Shown: positions 15,176 to 23,660 of the stretch, in pieces | How positions within the stretch are numbered: position 1 is the stretch's first letter | Layout: every line of letters starts with the position of its first letter | Made by a program: the position numbers and the translations under genes | Origin: a virus | Direction: 5' to 3' (one strand) | DNA length: 57,766 nucleotides | Virus record (IMG/VR): IMGVR_UViG_3300046520_000171 | Location: 1 to 57,766 of that record | The notes under the pieces: generated by a model | What the model was told of the DNA's origin: nothing | Seen by the model: the letters and a program-made list of their open reading frames with translations, nothing else | The model's database searches: none

Positions 15176-16945
15176 ATGGCCCGTGACGAACTGTTCTCCG
15201 CCCCGTCGGATCTGACGCTCATGAGCGTTGCCGACCTGACCGCTCTGCAAGAGCAGGGCATGGCGGAGGTCAACCGGCTCAACGCCGAAGACCCGGGCGA
15301 GGTCACCGCGGAGTCCGCGCAGCAGCGCATCGCCTACGCCGGACACGTCGCGGACGACCTGGACCGCATCGCTGCCGAGCTGGAAGGCAAGCAGGCCACC
15401 GCTGCCCGGCTCGCGGAGCAGGCCCGGATCCGCAACGCGGACCAGATGGCGGCCATTGCGGCCCGCGTCAACGGCCCCGTCGCCCCCGCAGAGCCCGCGG
15501 CCCCCGTCGCCGCTGCCGTGGACACCGACGCGATCGCACGCGCCACCGCGCAGGGTGTCACCGCAGCACTCGCGGACATGATGGGCAGCAGGTTCCAGGG
15601 CCAGGTCACCCGGGCCACCGCGTCCCTGTCCGCCACCGCCGCAGTCGCCCCGCAGACCCAGGGCGAGGTAACCCCCCGGCTCGCGGTCACCGCGTCGATC
15701 GACATCCCCGGCAAGGCTGCCGGCGCCGACATCGTCAGCATGGACGACCTGGGGGACGCGTTCTCCAAGAAGTCCCGCGCCATCCCGATCAGCCGCACCG
15801 GTTCCACCGAGCAGGGCCACATCGTGGCCACGATCAAGAATCAGTTCGAGCACACGGTGGACAACAACACGTCGTTCTCCAAGGTCGGGCAACTCATCAA
15901 GCACCTGACCCGGCCCGAGATGGCCGAAGCCCTGGTGGCCGGTGGTGGCTGGTGCGCCCCGTCGGAGATCCGCTACGACTTCTTCAACATCGCGTGCTCC
16001 GACGGGCTGATCGACCTGCCGACCGTGGGCATCACCCGCGGCGGAATCCAGTTCCCGGTCTCCCCCTCGCTCGCGGACGCGGTCGGGTCCAACGCCTTCG
16101 GCGGGTTCGCGGTCACCTTCTCCAACGCCTCCGTGCCGTGGCTGTGGACCGAGGCGGACGACGAAGCGACCGTCACCGGCTCGCCGAACAAGCCGTGCAT
16201 GCGGGTCCCCTGCCCCACGTTCGACGAAGAGCGCCTGGACTGCTACGGCATCTGCCTCACCGCAGGCAACCTCACGAACGACGCGTACCCCGAGGCCACC
16301 CAGAACACCCTCCAGCTCCTCATGGCCGCGCACGAGCGGGCCATCAACGCCCGCCTGATCGCGCTCATGGTCGCGGCCTCCGGCGCTGCCACCGCCATCG
16401 GCGGAACCGTCACCGACTCCGCCGCGCCCCGCATCTACGACGCTGTGAGCCTGGCAGCGACCGACTACCGAGCCCGTTACGGCATGTGCACCGATGACGT
16501 GCTGGAGGTCGTCCTCCCGTACTGGGTGAGGGACGTGCTGCGCGCAGACCTGGCCTGGAAGGCGGGGGTGGACGCCTGGCAGGCGGTCGCGGACGCGGAG
16601 ATCACCTCGTTCTTCACCGCACGCAACGTCCGCGTCCAGTGGGTCAGCGACTGGCAGGTGCGCGGCTCCGGCCAGTTCGGCAACGCGACCGGCCTGGTGG
16701 CCTGGCCGACGACGGTCAATTTCATGATCTTCGCGGCGGGTACCTTCCTCCACGGACAGGGCATGACCCTGGACCTGGGCGTCATCCGGGACAGCGTGCT
16801 GAACGCGGAGAACGACTACACCGCAGCCTGGTCCGAGGAGTGCCACCTGATCGCCATGGTGGGCCACGCCTCCCGGCAGTACTCCGTCGGCTTCAACGTG
16901 AAGGGTTCGACCGGCGCACTTCTGGCCGACGCGGCTCGCGTCTGA
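15176..16945 (+). CDS. Major capsid protein with N-terminal scaffold-like domain
   Basis: A 589-residue protein directly after the protease and before a small decoration-type protein. The first 170-200 residues are helical, Ala/Glu-rich (LTALQEQGMAEVNRLNAED and following) and end in a Pro/Ala linker, matching a delta or scaffold domain that the upstream protease would remove. The remainder has the look of an HK97-fold capsid: an extended arm and E-loop region near FSKKSRAIPISRTGSTEQGH, a spine helix near NTLQLLMAAHERAINARLIALM, and a C-terminal P-domain strand set ending SVGFNVKGSTG. Several Cys pairs are present. RBS GAGGGGA precedes the ATG. Confidence 0.85.
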   Translation: MARDELFSAPSDLTLMSVADLTALQEQGMAEVNRLNAEDPGEVTAESAQQRIAYAGHVADDLDRIAAELEGKQATAARLAEQARIRNADQMAAIAARVNGPVAPAEPAAPVAAAVDTDAIARATAQGVTAALADMMGSRFQGQVTRATASLSATAAVAPQTQGEVTPRLAVTASIDIPGKAAGADIVSMDDLGDAFSKKSRAIPISRTGSTEQGHIVATIKNQFEHTVDNNTSFSKVGQLIKHLTRPEMAEALVAGGGWCAPSEIRYDFFNIACSDGLIDLPTVGITRGGIQFPVSPSLADAVGSNAFGGFAVTFSNASVPWLWTEADDEATVTGSPNKPCMRVPCPTFDEERLDCYGICLTAGNLTNDAYPEATQNTLQLLMAAHERAINARLIALMVAASGAATAIGGTVTDSAAPRIYDAVSLAATDYRARYGMCTDDVLEVVLPYWVRDVLRADLAWKAGVDAWQAVADAEITSFFTARNVRVQWVSDWQVRGSGQFGNATGLVAWPTTVNFMIFAAGTFLHGQGMTLDLGVIRDSVLNAENDYTAAWSEECHLIAMVGHASRQYSVGFNVKGSTGALLADAARV

Positions 16946-16977
16946 TCCCGTAGTCCGACCAAGGGAAAGGGCACGCA

Positions 16978-17229
16978 ATGGCAGCCTTCACCAGTGCAGA
17001 CGTAAGCCTGACAACGACTGCGGTAAAGATCGCCGACGCGGCGGAGTTCAACCGGACTGCCGTTCTCACGTCGAGCAACGGGTCCACGAAGGTCGGGTAC
17101 GCCAGTGGGTCCCTGTCCTCGCAGTTCGTAGCCAGCCAGAACCAGTCATTCGTTCTTCCGGCCGGTTACGAGCTGTGGGCCGCTTCCACGGGGGCCAGCA
17201 CGCTCGCTGTCCTCATCACAGCCAAGTGA
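16978..17229 (+). CDS. Small beta-rich virion protein (capsid decoration candidate)
   Basis: The 83-residue protein is rich in Ser, Thr and Ala with alternating hydrophobic strands (VSLTTTAVKIADAAEFNRTAV, SFVLPAGYELWAAS) and no Cys. Its size, composition and place 32 bp after the capsid gene fit a capsid decoration or cement protein. A GGGAAAGGG ribosome site precedes the ATG. Identity as decoration protein is inferred from position. Confidence 0.6.
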   Translation: MAAFTSADVSLTTTAVKIADAAEFNRTAVLTSSNGSTKVGYASGSLSSQFVASQNQSFVLPAGYELWAASTGASTLAVLITAK

Positions 17230-17252
17230 CCGCAGAAGGGAGGTGAACGCCC

Positions 17253-18161
17253 GTGGCCAGTGCCCGCCCCATCGTCAACCCACCCGCGTTCACCCCGCTG
17301 CCGTACAGCCTGTGGGACGTGGCGGAGCACCTTCCCGCCCCGGCCCACTGGCAGGCGGGGGTCACCTGGATCGACCGCTGCCCGGCCGGTGACAGCACCT
17401 ACGACGAATGCGTCATCGTCACCGGCTCGGACGGGGGAGCTGTACCGGAGCCTCCGGCCAAGACGGACAACGTTCTTCAGGAGTTCCGGGGCGCCACTCC
17501 GTTCACGGTGTTCGCGGAGTTCGACTGCTCCCCGGTCGGCCTCGGGGACGAAGCAGCAATCAACGCGCTGGCGACCGAGGCGCTGGCCCGGACCGAGGAC
17601 TCACAGACGGAGCTGTCGTTCTGGACCGGCGCGGCCGGTGGTCAGACTGTGGTGTTCCCGCACCTAGCCGCTGATACCGAGGTGGTGGACGAACACGGGA
17701 TCGTGCTCCAGCCTGTGGCCACGATCGCCGCTTCGGGATCGGACATCGTCACCCTTGACCCGGCCGTGGCGTTCGGACAGCTCGGTCACCAGCTCGACCA
17801 GTGCTACGGCGGCCTGGGGACCTTCTACATCCCGCGTTTCGCCCTCCCCACCTTCATAGCGCTACGCGTACTGGAAGACCGGAACGGGACGCTGTACACC
17901 CCGTCCGGGCACAAGGTCGTGGTGAGCGGGATGTTCCCGGGTACCTCCCCGGCCGGGGACGACCCGCCGGAGGGCCAGGCGTGGATCTACGCGACCGGAC
18001 CGGTGTTCGGATACCGGGGCGAGGTATTCGCCACCCGGCGCAACGAGAGTTTCGACCGGGCCGAGAACACCGTGCAGATGATCGCTGAGCGCACGTACGT
18101 GTTCGGTTTCCCCTGCTGCCTGCTGGCAGCGCTCATGGACCTGGGCGTCCCCACCGTATAA
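17253..18161 (+). CDS. Virion structural protein, unknown role
   Basis: A 302-residue protein with mixed alpha/beta character and a Cys-rich C-terminus (FGFPCCLLAALMD). The middle part (TPFTVFAEFDCSPVGLGDEAAINALATEALARTEDSQTE as landmarks) is reminiscent of an uncharacterised structural protein found just after the capsid in Streptomyces phages. GTG follows GGGAGGTGAAC. It is followed after 9 bases by the probable tail tube gene. It could be a minor capsid or a head-to-tail protein. Confidence 0.6.
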   Translation: MASARPIVNPPAFTPLPYSLWDVAEHLPAPAHWQAGVTWIDRCPAGDSTYDECVIVTGSDGGAVPEPPAKTDNVLQEFRGATPFTVFAEFDCSPVGLGDEAAINALATEALARTEDSQTELSFWTGAAGGQTVVFPHLAADTEVVDEHGIVLQPVATIAASGSDIVTLDPAVAFGQLGHQLDQCYGGLGTFYIPRFALPTFIALRVLEDRNGTLYTPSGHKVVVSGMFPGTSPAGDDPPEGQAWIYATGPVFGYRGEVFATRRNESFDRAENTVQMIAERTYVFGFPCCLLAALMDLGVPTV

Positions 18162-18170
18162 GGAGTTGAC

Positions 18171-18845
18171 ATGGCAGCATCCACCTGTGCAGCTCCCATC
18201 AAAGGGACGCACCTGCGCATCGTGGCCGTGGACGTGTGCGGTGTCCCGGTCACCGGGGACTCCGGGCTGGTCATCACCAGCGACGGGTTCATCCAGGCTG
18301 TGATGAGCCCGCAGTACGAGGACGGCACCGAGTTCTTCCAGCGCAACGCCGCAGGCGACGCGTGTATCAACCAGAAGGACAAGCCGATCTTCAAGCGCGA
18401 AGAGCTGACCGTCGACTGGTGCGAGGTCAACGCTCTGCTCGCCGCGTACGTGATCGACGCCCAGGTACTGGGGGACGGAACCCCCGTGACCGGGACCGGC
18501 TTCGCCTTCGGTGAGGGCGGGGACGACAACCGGTTCTCTCTGGAGATCTGGCAGGAAGTGGCCGGATCCGGTGCCTGCGACAGCTCGGGCAACCAGAGGT
18601 TCATCTACAACGCCTGGCCGAACGTGGGCAACACCCAGCACGGTGACTACACGGTCGAGAACGACAAGAGCACCTTCCAGACCGTGTCCGAGACACAGGC
18701 GCACGGCGTCAACTGGCTGGAAGACGTGGGCGCGCCCTGGCTGGGGGATACAGCCGTCCTGTCCCCGCAGCGGCACTGGATCTGGAACGTCACCACCACG
18801 CCCCCGCCGGACGCCGCCTGCGACTCCACCACGCTCACGCCGTGA
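18171..18845 (+). CDS. Probable major tail (tube) protein
   Basis: A 224-residue beta-rich protein with segments typical of siphovirus tube proteins: a strand-turn-strand N-terminus (GTHLRIVAVDVCGVPVTGD), then FKREELTVDWCEVN and a C-terminal YNAWPNVGNTQHGDYTVENDKSTFQTVSETQ stretch resembling tube-protein C-termini. AGGAG sits just upstream. It lies before the head-tail connector genes, not after them, which is unusual and lowers certainty. A second structural protein of the preceding type is the alternative. Confidence 0.55.
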   Translation: MAASTCAAPIKGTHLRIVAVDVCGVPVTGDSGLVITSDGFIQAVMSPQYEDGTEFFQRNAAGDACINQKDKPIFKREELTVDWCEVNALLAAYVIDAQVLGDGTPVTGTGFAFGEGGDDNRFSLEIWQEVAGSGACDSSGNQRFIYNAWPNVGNTQHGDYTVENDKSTFQTVSETQAHGVNWLEDVGAPWLGDTAVLSPQRHWIWNVTTTPPPDAACDSTTLTP

Positions 18846-18865
18846 CCTGACCCGAAGGGCGCGGC

Positions 18866-20905
18866 ATGGCACTGGCCCTGTACTCCCAGAAGTTCTGGTT
18901 CCCCTCCGGCGCGCTGGCGCCGGGGGTGGTGTCCAGGGTCTTCCTGCACGACACGAACACCTTCGCCCCGCTGTGGGCCGACGCGGGCGGCACCGTACCG
19001 GTGGCCAACCCCACGGTCACCGATGCGAACGCCTTCCTCACCTTCTGGATCGAGGAAGGCACGTACTGGCTGCACCTGGACACCGAATCCTTTGAGATCA
19101 CCGTGCCCCCGGTCACCGGTTCGTCCGGGCCCACCGGCCCCGCCGGCGGGGACCTGGCCGGCACGTACCCGGATCCGTCCGTGGCAGCGATCGACGGAGT
19201 GGTGCTGTCGGGTACGCCCAACGTGGGCGACGTGCTCACCGCCACCGGGGCCGCAGCCGCGGCGTGGGCAGCCCCGGAGTCCGTCACGCCGGAGTGGGTG
19301 TTCGACATCACCGACCCCGCCTACGGCGCCGTGGGGGATGCGCAGGTGGTCGGGGACGGGGTGATGAGCAACGGATCGGCTGTGCTCACCAGCGCCACCG
19401 CGAACTTCCCCGTCGGGATCGTGGGCAAGGCCATCTCGGTGAAGGGTGCCGGGGTCAACGGGGTCACCACCGCATCCGGCACCGTGCTGGTCCGCACCAG
19501 CTCCACCCAGCTCACGCTGTCCTTCAGCAACGCCTCGGGCGGGGCGCTGGCCAACGCGGTGGTGGTCTGGGGTACGGACAACCAGGCCGCGATCCAGGCC
19601 GCGACCGACGCGGCAGAGGCGTACCTGCTCACGCACACCTATGCGCAGGTCTACATACCCCCGCAGCCCTTCATCGTGGCCGGAGCCCTGAACACGTCCA
19701 AGAGCGGGAACGGCCAGGTCGTCTTCGGCCCGCAGCCCACGACCGGCGTGAAGCGGATCCTTGAGTTCCGGGGCGAGAGCGACGGGGCCGCGGCCGTCCG
19801 CCACTGGCAGCAGACCGTCCCCCAGTTCGCCGGGTCCTGCCTGATCTCCTTCGGCGTGTACGCGTCCACCGCGGCCCAAATCACCAGCATCAACGCGGCT
19901 GGCAACCCCGGCGTGATCTGCGGCCCCAACGAGGGCAGCGGGTACGGCGTCGGAGCGGTGTACAGCAACACCCAGGCGGTGCTGAAGAACCTGGCCATCC
20001 TCACCGCCCACAGCGCCTTCGGGCTCACGTACGGCGCCTTCAACTTCTACGGCTGCGCCAACGCGCACGTGGCGAATGTGGGGTACGGCACGGCCGGGAC
20101 CGTGGCCAGCCCGAGCACCGATTACAGCTCCCCCGGCGTGTTCGGAACCGGTCTCAGTTTCGGTGCGCTGATGCCGGCGCCGGGCAACAATGATCACTGC
20201 ATAGCGGAGAATGTGAGCTGCGGGGGCGGGTACACGTACGCGCTGGCCTTCACCGAGCACGGGGTCATGCTCCGGCTGATGATCCTGTACTGCTGGGCGG
20301 CGCTGTGCCCGGTCGGTACGTACTTCGGGTCCGTGGGGTCCGTGCACGCCATGGAAGTGGTCTCGGCGTCGATCGAGGCGTGCGTTCACGAGCTGTACAT
20401 CATCGGTCCCGGATCCTCCGGCGTGGGCCCCACGATCTACGCCAACATCTCCACCGAGTCCAGCACCCCGAACATCGACGGCAACAGCGCCAACGCGGTG
20501 AAGTTCGCCCTGGGCCTGGTCCGGCTGACCGGACTGTTCACCGAGTCCGGGGTCAGCACGTCGGGGCCCTGCGGGGTCGAGCTGGTCAACGGGGCGGTAC
20601 CCAAGGCCATCAGGCGTCTGACCGCCAACTTCACCGCGCGCCCCATCGACCGCGCCCTGATCTGCGACACGGACGCCGTGGGCGCCTTCACCGCCACGCT
20701 GCCCGCAGCCGGGGCCGACTTCAACCCGGTGACGTACGTCTTCCACAACACGGGGTCCGACGTGCTGACCGTGGCGACCGGATCCGCGCAGACCATCACG
20801 GCCATGGCGCTGCCCGGCGCCACCAGCGTGGTAGTCGCCTCGGGTGCGATACTGCGGCTGTCGGCCCTGTTCGACGGCTCCGCCTGGGGCTGGTTCGCCG
20901 TATGA
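18866..20905 (+). CDS. Fibre/spike protein with beta-helix body
   Basis: The 679-residue protein has an N-terminal attachment domain (about 1-90), a short collagen-like turn (GPTGPAGGDLAGTYPDPSV), and a long Gly/Ser/Ala-rich region with regular short strands typical of a right-handed beta-helix (DNQAAIQAATDAAEAYL through VKFALGLVRLTGLFTESG). The C-terminus (AGADFNPVTYVFHNTGSDVLTVATG) looks like the small beta-sandwich seen at phage fibre ends. It should bind or degrade host surface glycans. It is encoded inside the head-neck block rather than with the tail fibres at 28062, so it may be a neck or head fibre. Confidence 0.7.
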   Translation: MALALYSQKFWFPSGALAPGVVSRVFLHDTNTFAPLWADAGGTVPVANPTVTDANAFLTFWIEEGTYWLHLDTESFEITVPPVTGSSGPTGPAGGDLAGTYPDPSVAAIDGVVLSGTPNVGDVLTATGAAAAAWAAPESVTPEWVFDITDPAYGAVGDAQVVGDGVMSNGSAVLTSATANFPVGIVGKAISVKGAGVNGVTTASGTVLVRTSSTQLTLSFSNASGGALANAVVVWGTDNQAAIQAATDAAEAYLLTHTYAQVYIPPQPFIVAGALNTSKSGNGQVVFGPQPTTGVKRILEFRGESDGAAAVRHWQQTVPQFAGSCLISFGVYASTAAQITSINAAGNPGVICGPNEGSGYGVGAVYSNTQAVLKNLAILTAHSAFGLTYGAFNFYGCANAHVANVGYGTAGTVASPSTDYSSPGVFGTGLSFGALMPAPGNNDHCIAENVSCGGGYTYALAFTEHGVMLRLMILYCWAALCPVGTYFGSVGSVHAMEVVSASIEACVHELYIIGPGSSGVGPTIYANISTESSTPNIDGNSANAVKFALGLVRLTGLFTESGVSTSGPCGVELVNGAVPKAIRRLTANFTARPIDRALICDTDAVGAFTATLPAAGADFNPVTYVFHNTGSDVLTVATGSAQTITAMALPGATSVVVASGAILRLSALFDGSAWGWFAV

Positions 20906-20921
20906 CCCCGGAGGTGACCAC

Positions 20922-21095
20922 GTGGCCCGTGCCCGCTGCCCCGCGACCGACACGCTGATCGTGAACGGGGAGCCCCGGGAACTGCGGTGCGTCCACTGGG
21001 GCGAAGAGGGGGCCCACATCGGGGACCACCTGGTCCACACCCAGGCGATCGTGGACGATCACACCTGGCCCAACGACAGTCCCTCCGACGCCTGA
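20922..21095 (+). CDS. Small protein with Cys/His cluster
   Basis: A 57-residue protein (VARARCPATDTLIVNG at the start) with two Cys and four His spaced as RCPATD, LRCVHWGEEGAHIGDHLVH, suggesting metal binding. GTG at 20922 follows GGAGGTGACC. It lies between the fibre and the head-tail adaptor genes. No function recognised. Confidence 0.6.
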   Translation: MARARCPATDTLIVNGEPRELRCVHWGEEGAHIGDHLVHTQAIVDDHTWPNDSPSDA

Positions 21096-21110
21096 CCGGG
21101 AAGGTACCTG

Positions 21111-21941
21111 ATGCCCGTCATCAACCCGGTGACCGCCACCGGCAGCAACAGCGGAGCCGATTTCGGTCCCTGCGCCACGTGGCCCGTCGAATGGCTGTGC
21201 GAGGTCACGGCGGAGACGGCTCCGCTGACCGGGGCCGCTGTGGCGACCGCGACCGAGGTGCTGTGGGCACTGACCGGCATGCGGTTCGGGCTGTGCACCG
21301 TGACGCTGCGCCCGTGCCGTCAGGACTGCTACAGCGGACGCATGTACGACGATTTCGGGCCATCGTGGTTCGCCAACTCCTGGCCCACCCCGGCGCTGAT
21401 CGGGGGGCTGTGGTTCAACCTGGTGTGCGGGGGCTGCTCCGGGTCCTGCTCGTGCAGCATGGTGAGCGAGTTCATCCTCCCCGCCCCGGTGAACGAGATC
21501 ATCGAGATCAAGATCGACGGCGAACCGATGGTGACAGGCGGGTACCGCCTGGACAACAACCGGATCGTGGTCCGCACCGACGGCGGGGTCTGGCCCCGCT
21601 GCAACGACCTGTCCAAGGACGACACCGAGGCGGACACCTGGTCCGTCACGGCCACGTACGGCGAGGCGGTCCCCGAGGGCGCAGCGTTCGCCATGGGCGC
21701 GCTGGTCTGCGAGATCCTGCGGGCTGCGACCGGGGGCGACTGCAAGCTGCCGGCGGGACTCCAGCAACTGGTCCGCCAGGGCGTGACGATCCAGTATCCG
21801 GACGTGGGGGAGCTGTTCCGACAGGGCCGCACAGGGCTGTACCTGGTGGACATGTTCCTGGCCACCTGGAACCCGTACGGGATCCGTCAGAAGGCCCGGA
21901 TCGTGAGCCCCGACCGGCCACCGGTCAGGCGGCCCACCTGA
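21111..21941 (+). CDS. Head-tail adaptor (connector) protein
   Basis: A 276-residue protein. The N-terminal TPLTGAAVATATEVLWALTGMRFG helix pattern and the C-terminal LFRQGRTGLYLVDMFLATWNPYG resemble the head-tail connector proteins of actinophages. The middle is Cys-rich (NLVCGGCSGSCSCSM), as in these proteins, with beta strands EIIEIKIDGEPMVTGGYRLD. It should form the ring below the portal. Its stop overlaps the next start, linking it to the following neck gene. Confidence 0.65.
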   Translation: MPVINPVTATGSNSGADFGPCATWPVEWLCEVTAETAPLTGAAVATATEVLWALTGMRFGLCTVTLRPCRQDCYSGRMYDDFGPSWFANSWPTPALIGGLWFNLVCGGCSGSCSCSMVSEFILPAPVNEIIEIKIDGEPMVTGGYRLDNNRIVVRTDGGVWPRCNDLSKDDTEADTWSVTATYGEAVPEGAAFAMGALVCEILRAATGGDCKLPAGLQQLVRQGVTIQYPDVGELFRQGRTGLYLVDMFLATWNPYGIRQKARIVSPDRPPVRRPT

Positions 21942-22447
21942 TGCCGCTCATCACCGGACCGCTGAAGTGGTACACCGTGGCGGAGACCGTCCGTCTGGCG
22001 ATCGATGCCGAGATCGCGGCGAACCCTCCGGACCGGTCCAGCGTCGTGCCCGGGGCGATCGCCTGGGACGCCTGCGACTGCGGGCTGCTGGCCCTGTCCG
22101 TGGCCCGCATCTACCTCTCCGACGCCTTCCCGCAGCCGCTCACGGCCCGCGTCGGAGCCTGTGACGCGGCGTGGGAGGTCGCAGAGGTCGTGGTGCAGCT
22201 CATCCGCTGCGCCCCCAACCCGGATGACCAGACGCTGGTCCCGACGATTGCCGACCTGGACGCATCGGCCCAGGAGATCCTGACCGATGCCTACGGGCTG
22301 CTGAAGGCGGTCTCGGCCAAGCTGTGCGAGATGAAGGCGGACCGGGAGATCATCGACTTCTTTCTCAACCCGCTCACCGCGCAGGGTCCGACCGGCGGAT
22401 GCGTCGGTAACGAGCTGCGGTTCCTGGTCGGTCTGCCGAGGAACTGA
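21941..22447 (+). CDS. Neck protein (head-tail connector)
   Basis: A 168-residue mostly helical protein with a Cys-containing core (AWDACDCGLLALSVARIYLSD) and a C-terminal FLNPLTAQGPTGGCVGNELRFLVG. Position between the adaptor and an HK97 gp10-like gene fits a stopper or connector ring. ATG overlaps the upstream stop. Family recognised only by context and general look. Confidence 0.6.
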   Translation: MPLITGPLKWYTVAETVRLAIDAEIAANPPDRSSVVPGAIAWDACDCGLLALSVARIYLSDAFPQPLTARVGACDAAWEVAEVVVQLIRCAPNPDDQTLVPTIADLDASAQEILTDAYGLLKAVSAKLCEMKADREIIDFFLNPLTAQGPTGGCVGNELRFLVGLPRN

Positions 22448-22448
22448 C

Positions 22449-22841
22449 ATGTCCTTCAACGTGTCCACCTCGTTCCGGCTCGAACAGAGCCGTGTAGCGC
22501 GTCTCCTACGGCTTCCCGGGGGTGCGGTGGACCGGAGTCTCAGGCGCCGCGTGGAACGCGTGCAGACGGCCGCACAGCGCCTCGCACCGGGGTCCATGGG
22601 CAACGGCATCCGTACGTCCCTGCGCTACACCCACGACGGGCCGGTGGGAACGATCACGTCCACCCACCCCGCGACCATCTACGTGGTGAACGGGACCCGG
22701 CCCCACATCATCCGGCCGAAGCGCACCGGGGGCGTCCTGCGGTTCGAGATCGGGGGCCGGGTCGTGTACGCGCGGTACGTCTCGCACCCCGGCACGCGTC
22801 CGAACAACTTCCTCATCGAGGCCCTGCGCGCCGCACTCTGA
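22449..22841 (+). CDS. HK97 gp10-like neck/tail-completion protein
   Basis: The 130-residue protein has the layout of HK97 gp10-like proteins: a basic N-terminal helix (VDRSLRRRVERVQTAAQRLAP), a strand pair around IYVVNGTRPHIIRPK, and the characteristic C-terminal VSHPGTRPNNFLIEAL. This family helps join tail to head. It ends the first half of the morphogenesis operon, after which an antisense gene intervenes. Confidence 0.75.
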   Translation: MSFNVSTSFRLEQSRVARLLRLPGGAVDRSLRRRVERVQTAAQRLAPGSMGNGIRTSLRYTHDGPVGTITSTHPATIYVVNGTRPHIIRPKRTGGVLRFEIGGRVVYARYVSHPGTRPNNFLIEALRAAL

Positions 22842-22922
22842 TCCGGTGAGCGACCCAGCACGTCCCGACCCAGACGACTCCCACACCGAGGCCGATTCCC
22901 GGCCAGACGCCCAGCAGGACCC

Positions 22923-23213
22923 CTACCACGGCCCGCACCCCGGCTCGGTGCAGTGGCCCGGGAGGTTGTGCCAGACACGGACGAAGCGGTCCGCCTGGCC
23001 TTCATGGGCGGACTCACGCGCCGGGTTCCAGCCCTTAAGCAGGCACAGGGTCCAGCGCAGTCCGCTGATCTGGCCGGTCAGGTTGTCCCGGACCACGTAG
23101 CCGGCGTCGGACAGGTCCCCCAGGATGCGGTCCCGGGCATGCATGGCCCAGACCACCTGTTCCGCGATCCGGTCGGTGAGTTCGGCCGCTGTGAGGGCCG
23201 TGGGTTTCGTCAT
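22923..23213 (-). CDS. Small antisense gene in the late operon, unknown
   Basis: A 96-residue protein with an N-terminal helix pair (LTAAELTDRIAEQVVWAMHARDRILGDLSDAG), a basic middle and a Cys/His end (GHCTEPGCGPW). The ATG follows GACGGAGGAACG, the ribosome site typical of early genes here, and an early-type promoter lies 20 bp further up. It is the second minus-strand gene inside the late block. Function unknown; a regulatory or lysogenic role is possible. Confidence 0.75.
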   Translation of the reverse strand: MTKPTALTAAELTDRIAEQVVWAMHARDRILGDLSDAGYVVRDNLTGQISGLRWTLCLLKGWNPARESAHEGQADRFVRVWHNLPGHCTEPGCGPW

Positions 23214-23229
23214 CGTTCCTCCGTCGGGT

Positions 23230-23250
23230 CGGGTTCATTTAAGTAAACCA
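23230..23250 (-). promoter_or_regulatory. Early-type promoter of the 23213 gene
   Basis: On the minus strand GTGG-TTTACT-TAAATGAACC matches the early promoter pattern (TTTAAT then TAAATCAGAC) with changes. GGTTTACTTAAATGAACC is a near inverted repeat. No clear TTGCGN is seen at -35. Confidence 0.55.
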
Positions 23251-23311
23251 CGGATCTGGCCCGGAAACCAGTAACGGAGCGTAACGGAGGGCCGGGCCCG
23301 CACCGACCTGC

Positions 23312-23600
23312 GGGAGTGTTTTCAGAGTGAGGAGTGTGGGGAACGGCCCTTCTAGGCCATGCCTCTGTGACTGAGCATTCTAAATGATCTTAAAATCCTT
23401 GATCAACTTCTCTTCACTCACAAACGCATGGCCTAGAAGGGAGAAAGTCACACTCCACACCCATTCTCACACCGGAGGGAACGATTCCGCCCTGTTTGTC
23501 CTTCCATACGTACGGGTGTACCCAGGTGTGTCCGCAAATGCCGGAGTGTGGGCAACGGAATCCACACCCCACACCGCCGAACCCGAACCCCACACCCTCA
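23312..23600. other. Candidate replication origin: inverted repeats, A+T-rich core, CACAC iterons
   Basis: This noncoding stretch holds a perfect 16-bp inverted repeat, CCCTTCTAGGCCATGC (23347-23362) and GCATGGCCTAGAAGGG (23426-23441), around 63 bp that are about 63% A+T in a 30% A+T genome. Many short CACAC-core repeats flank it (GTGTGGGG, TCACACC, CCCACACCG types). The same 16-mer plus the flanking GTTCCCCACACTC recurs inside the 3' end of the primase gene. IR plus A+T-rich core plus iterons is the standard look of an origin bound by a plasmid-type initiator. Confidence 0.6.
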
Positions 23601-23660
23601 CCGACCGTGACGGAATCCAGCCCGGTCAAGATCGCTCCCTCAGTCCCCTACGGTGGCCCC

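Noticed and set aside
22846-23100. Plus-strand ORF starting GTG after the gp10-like gene
   Set aside because: No ribosome site; it overlaps the better supported minus gene 22923-23213, and its latter part is basic and low-quality.
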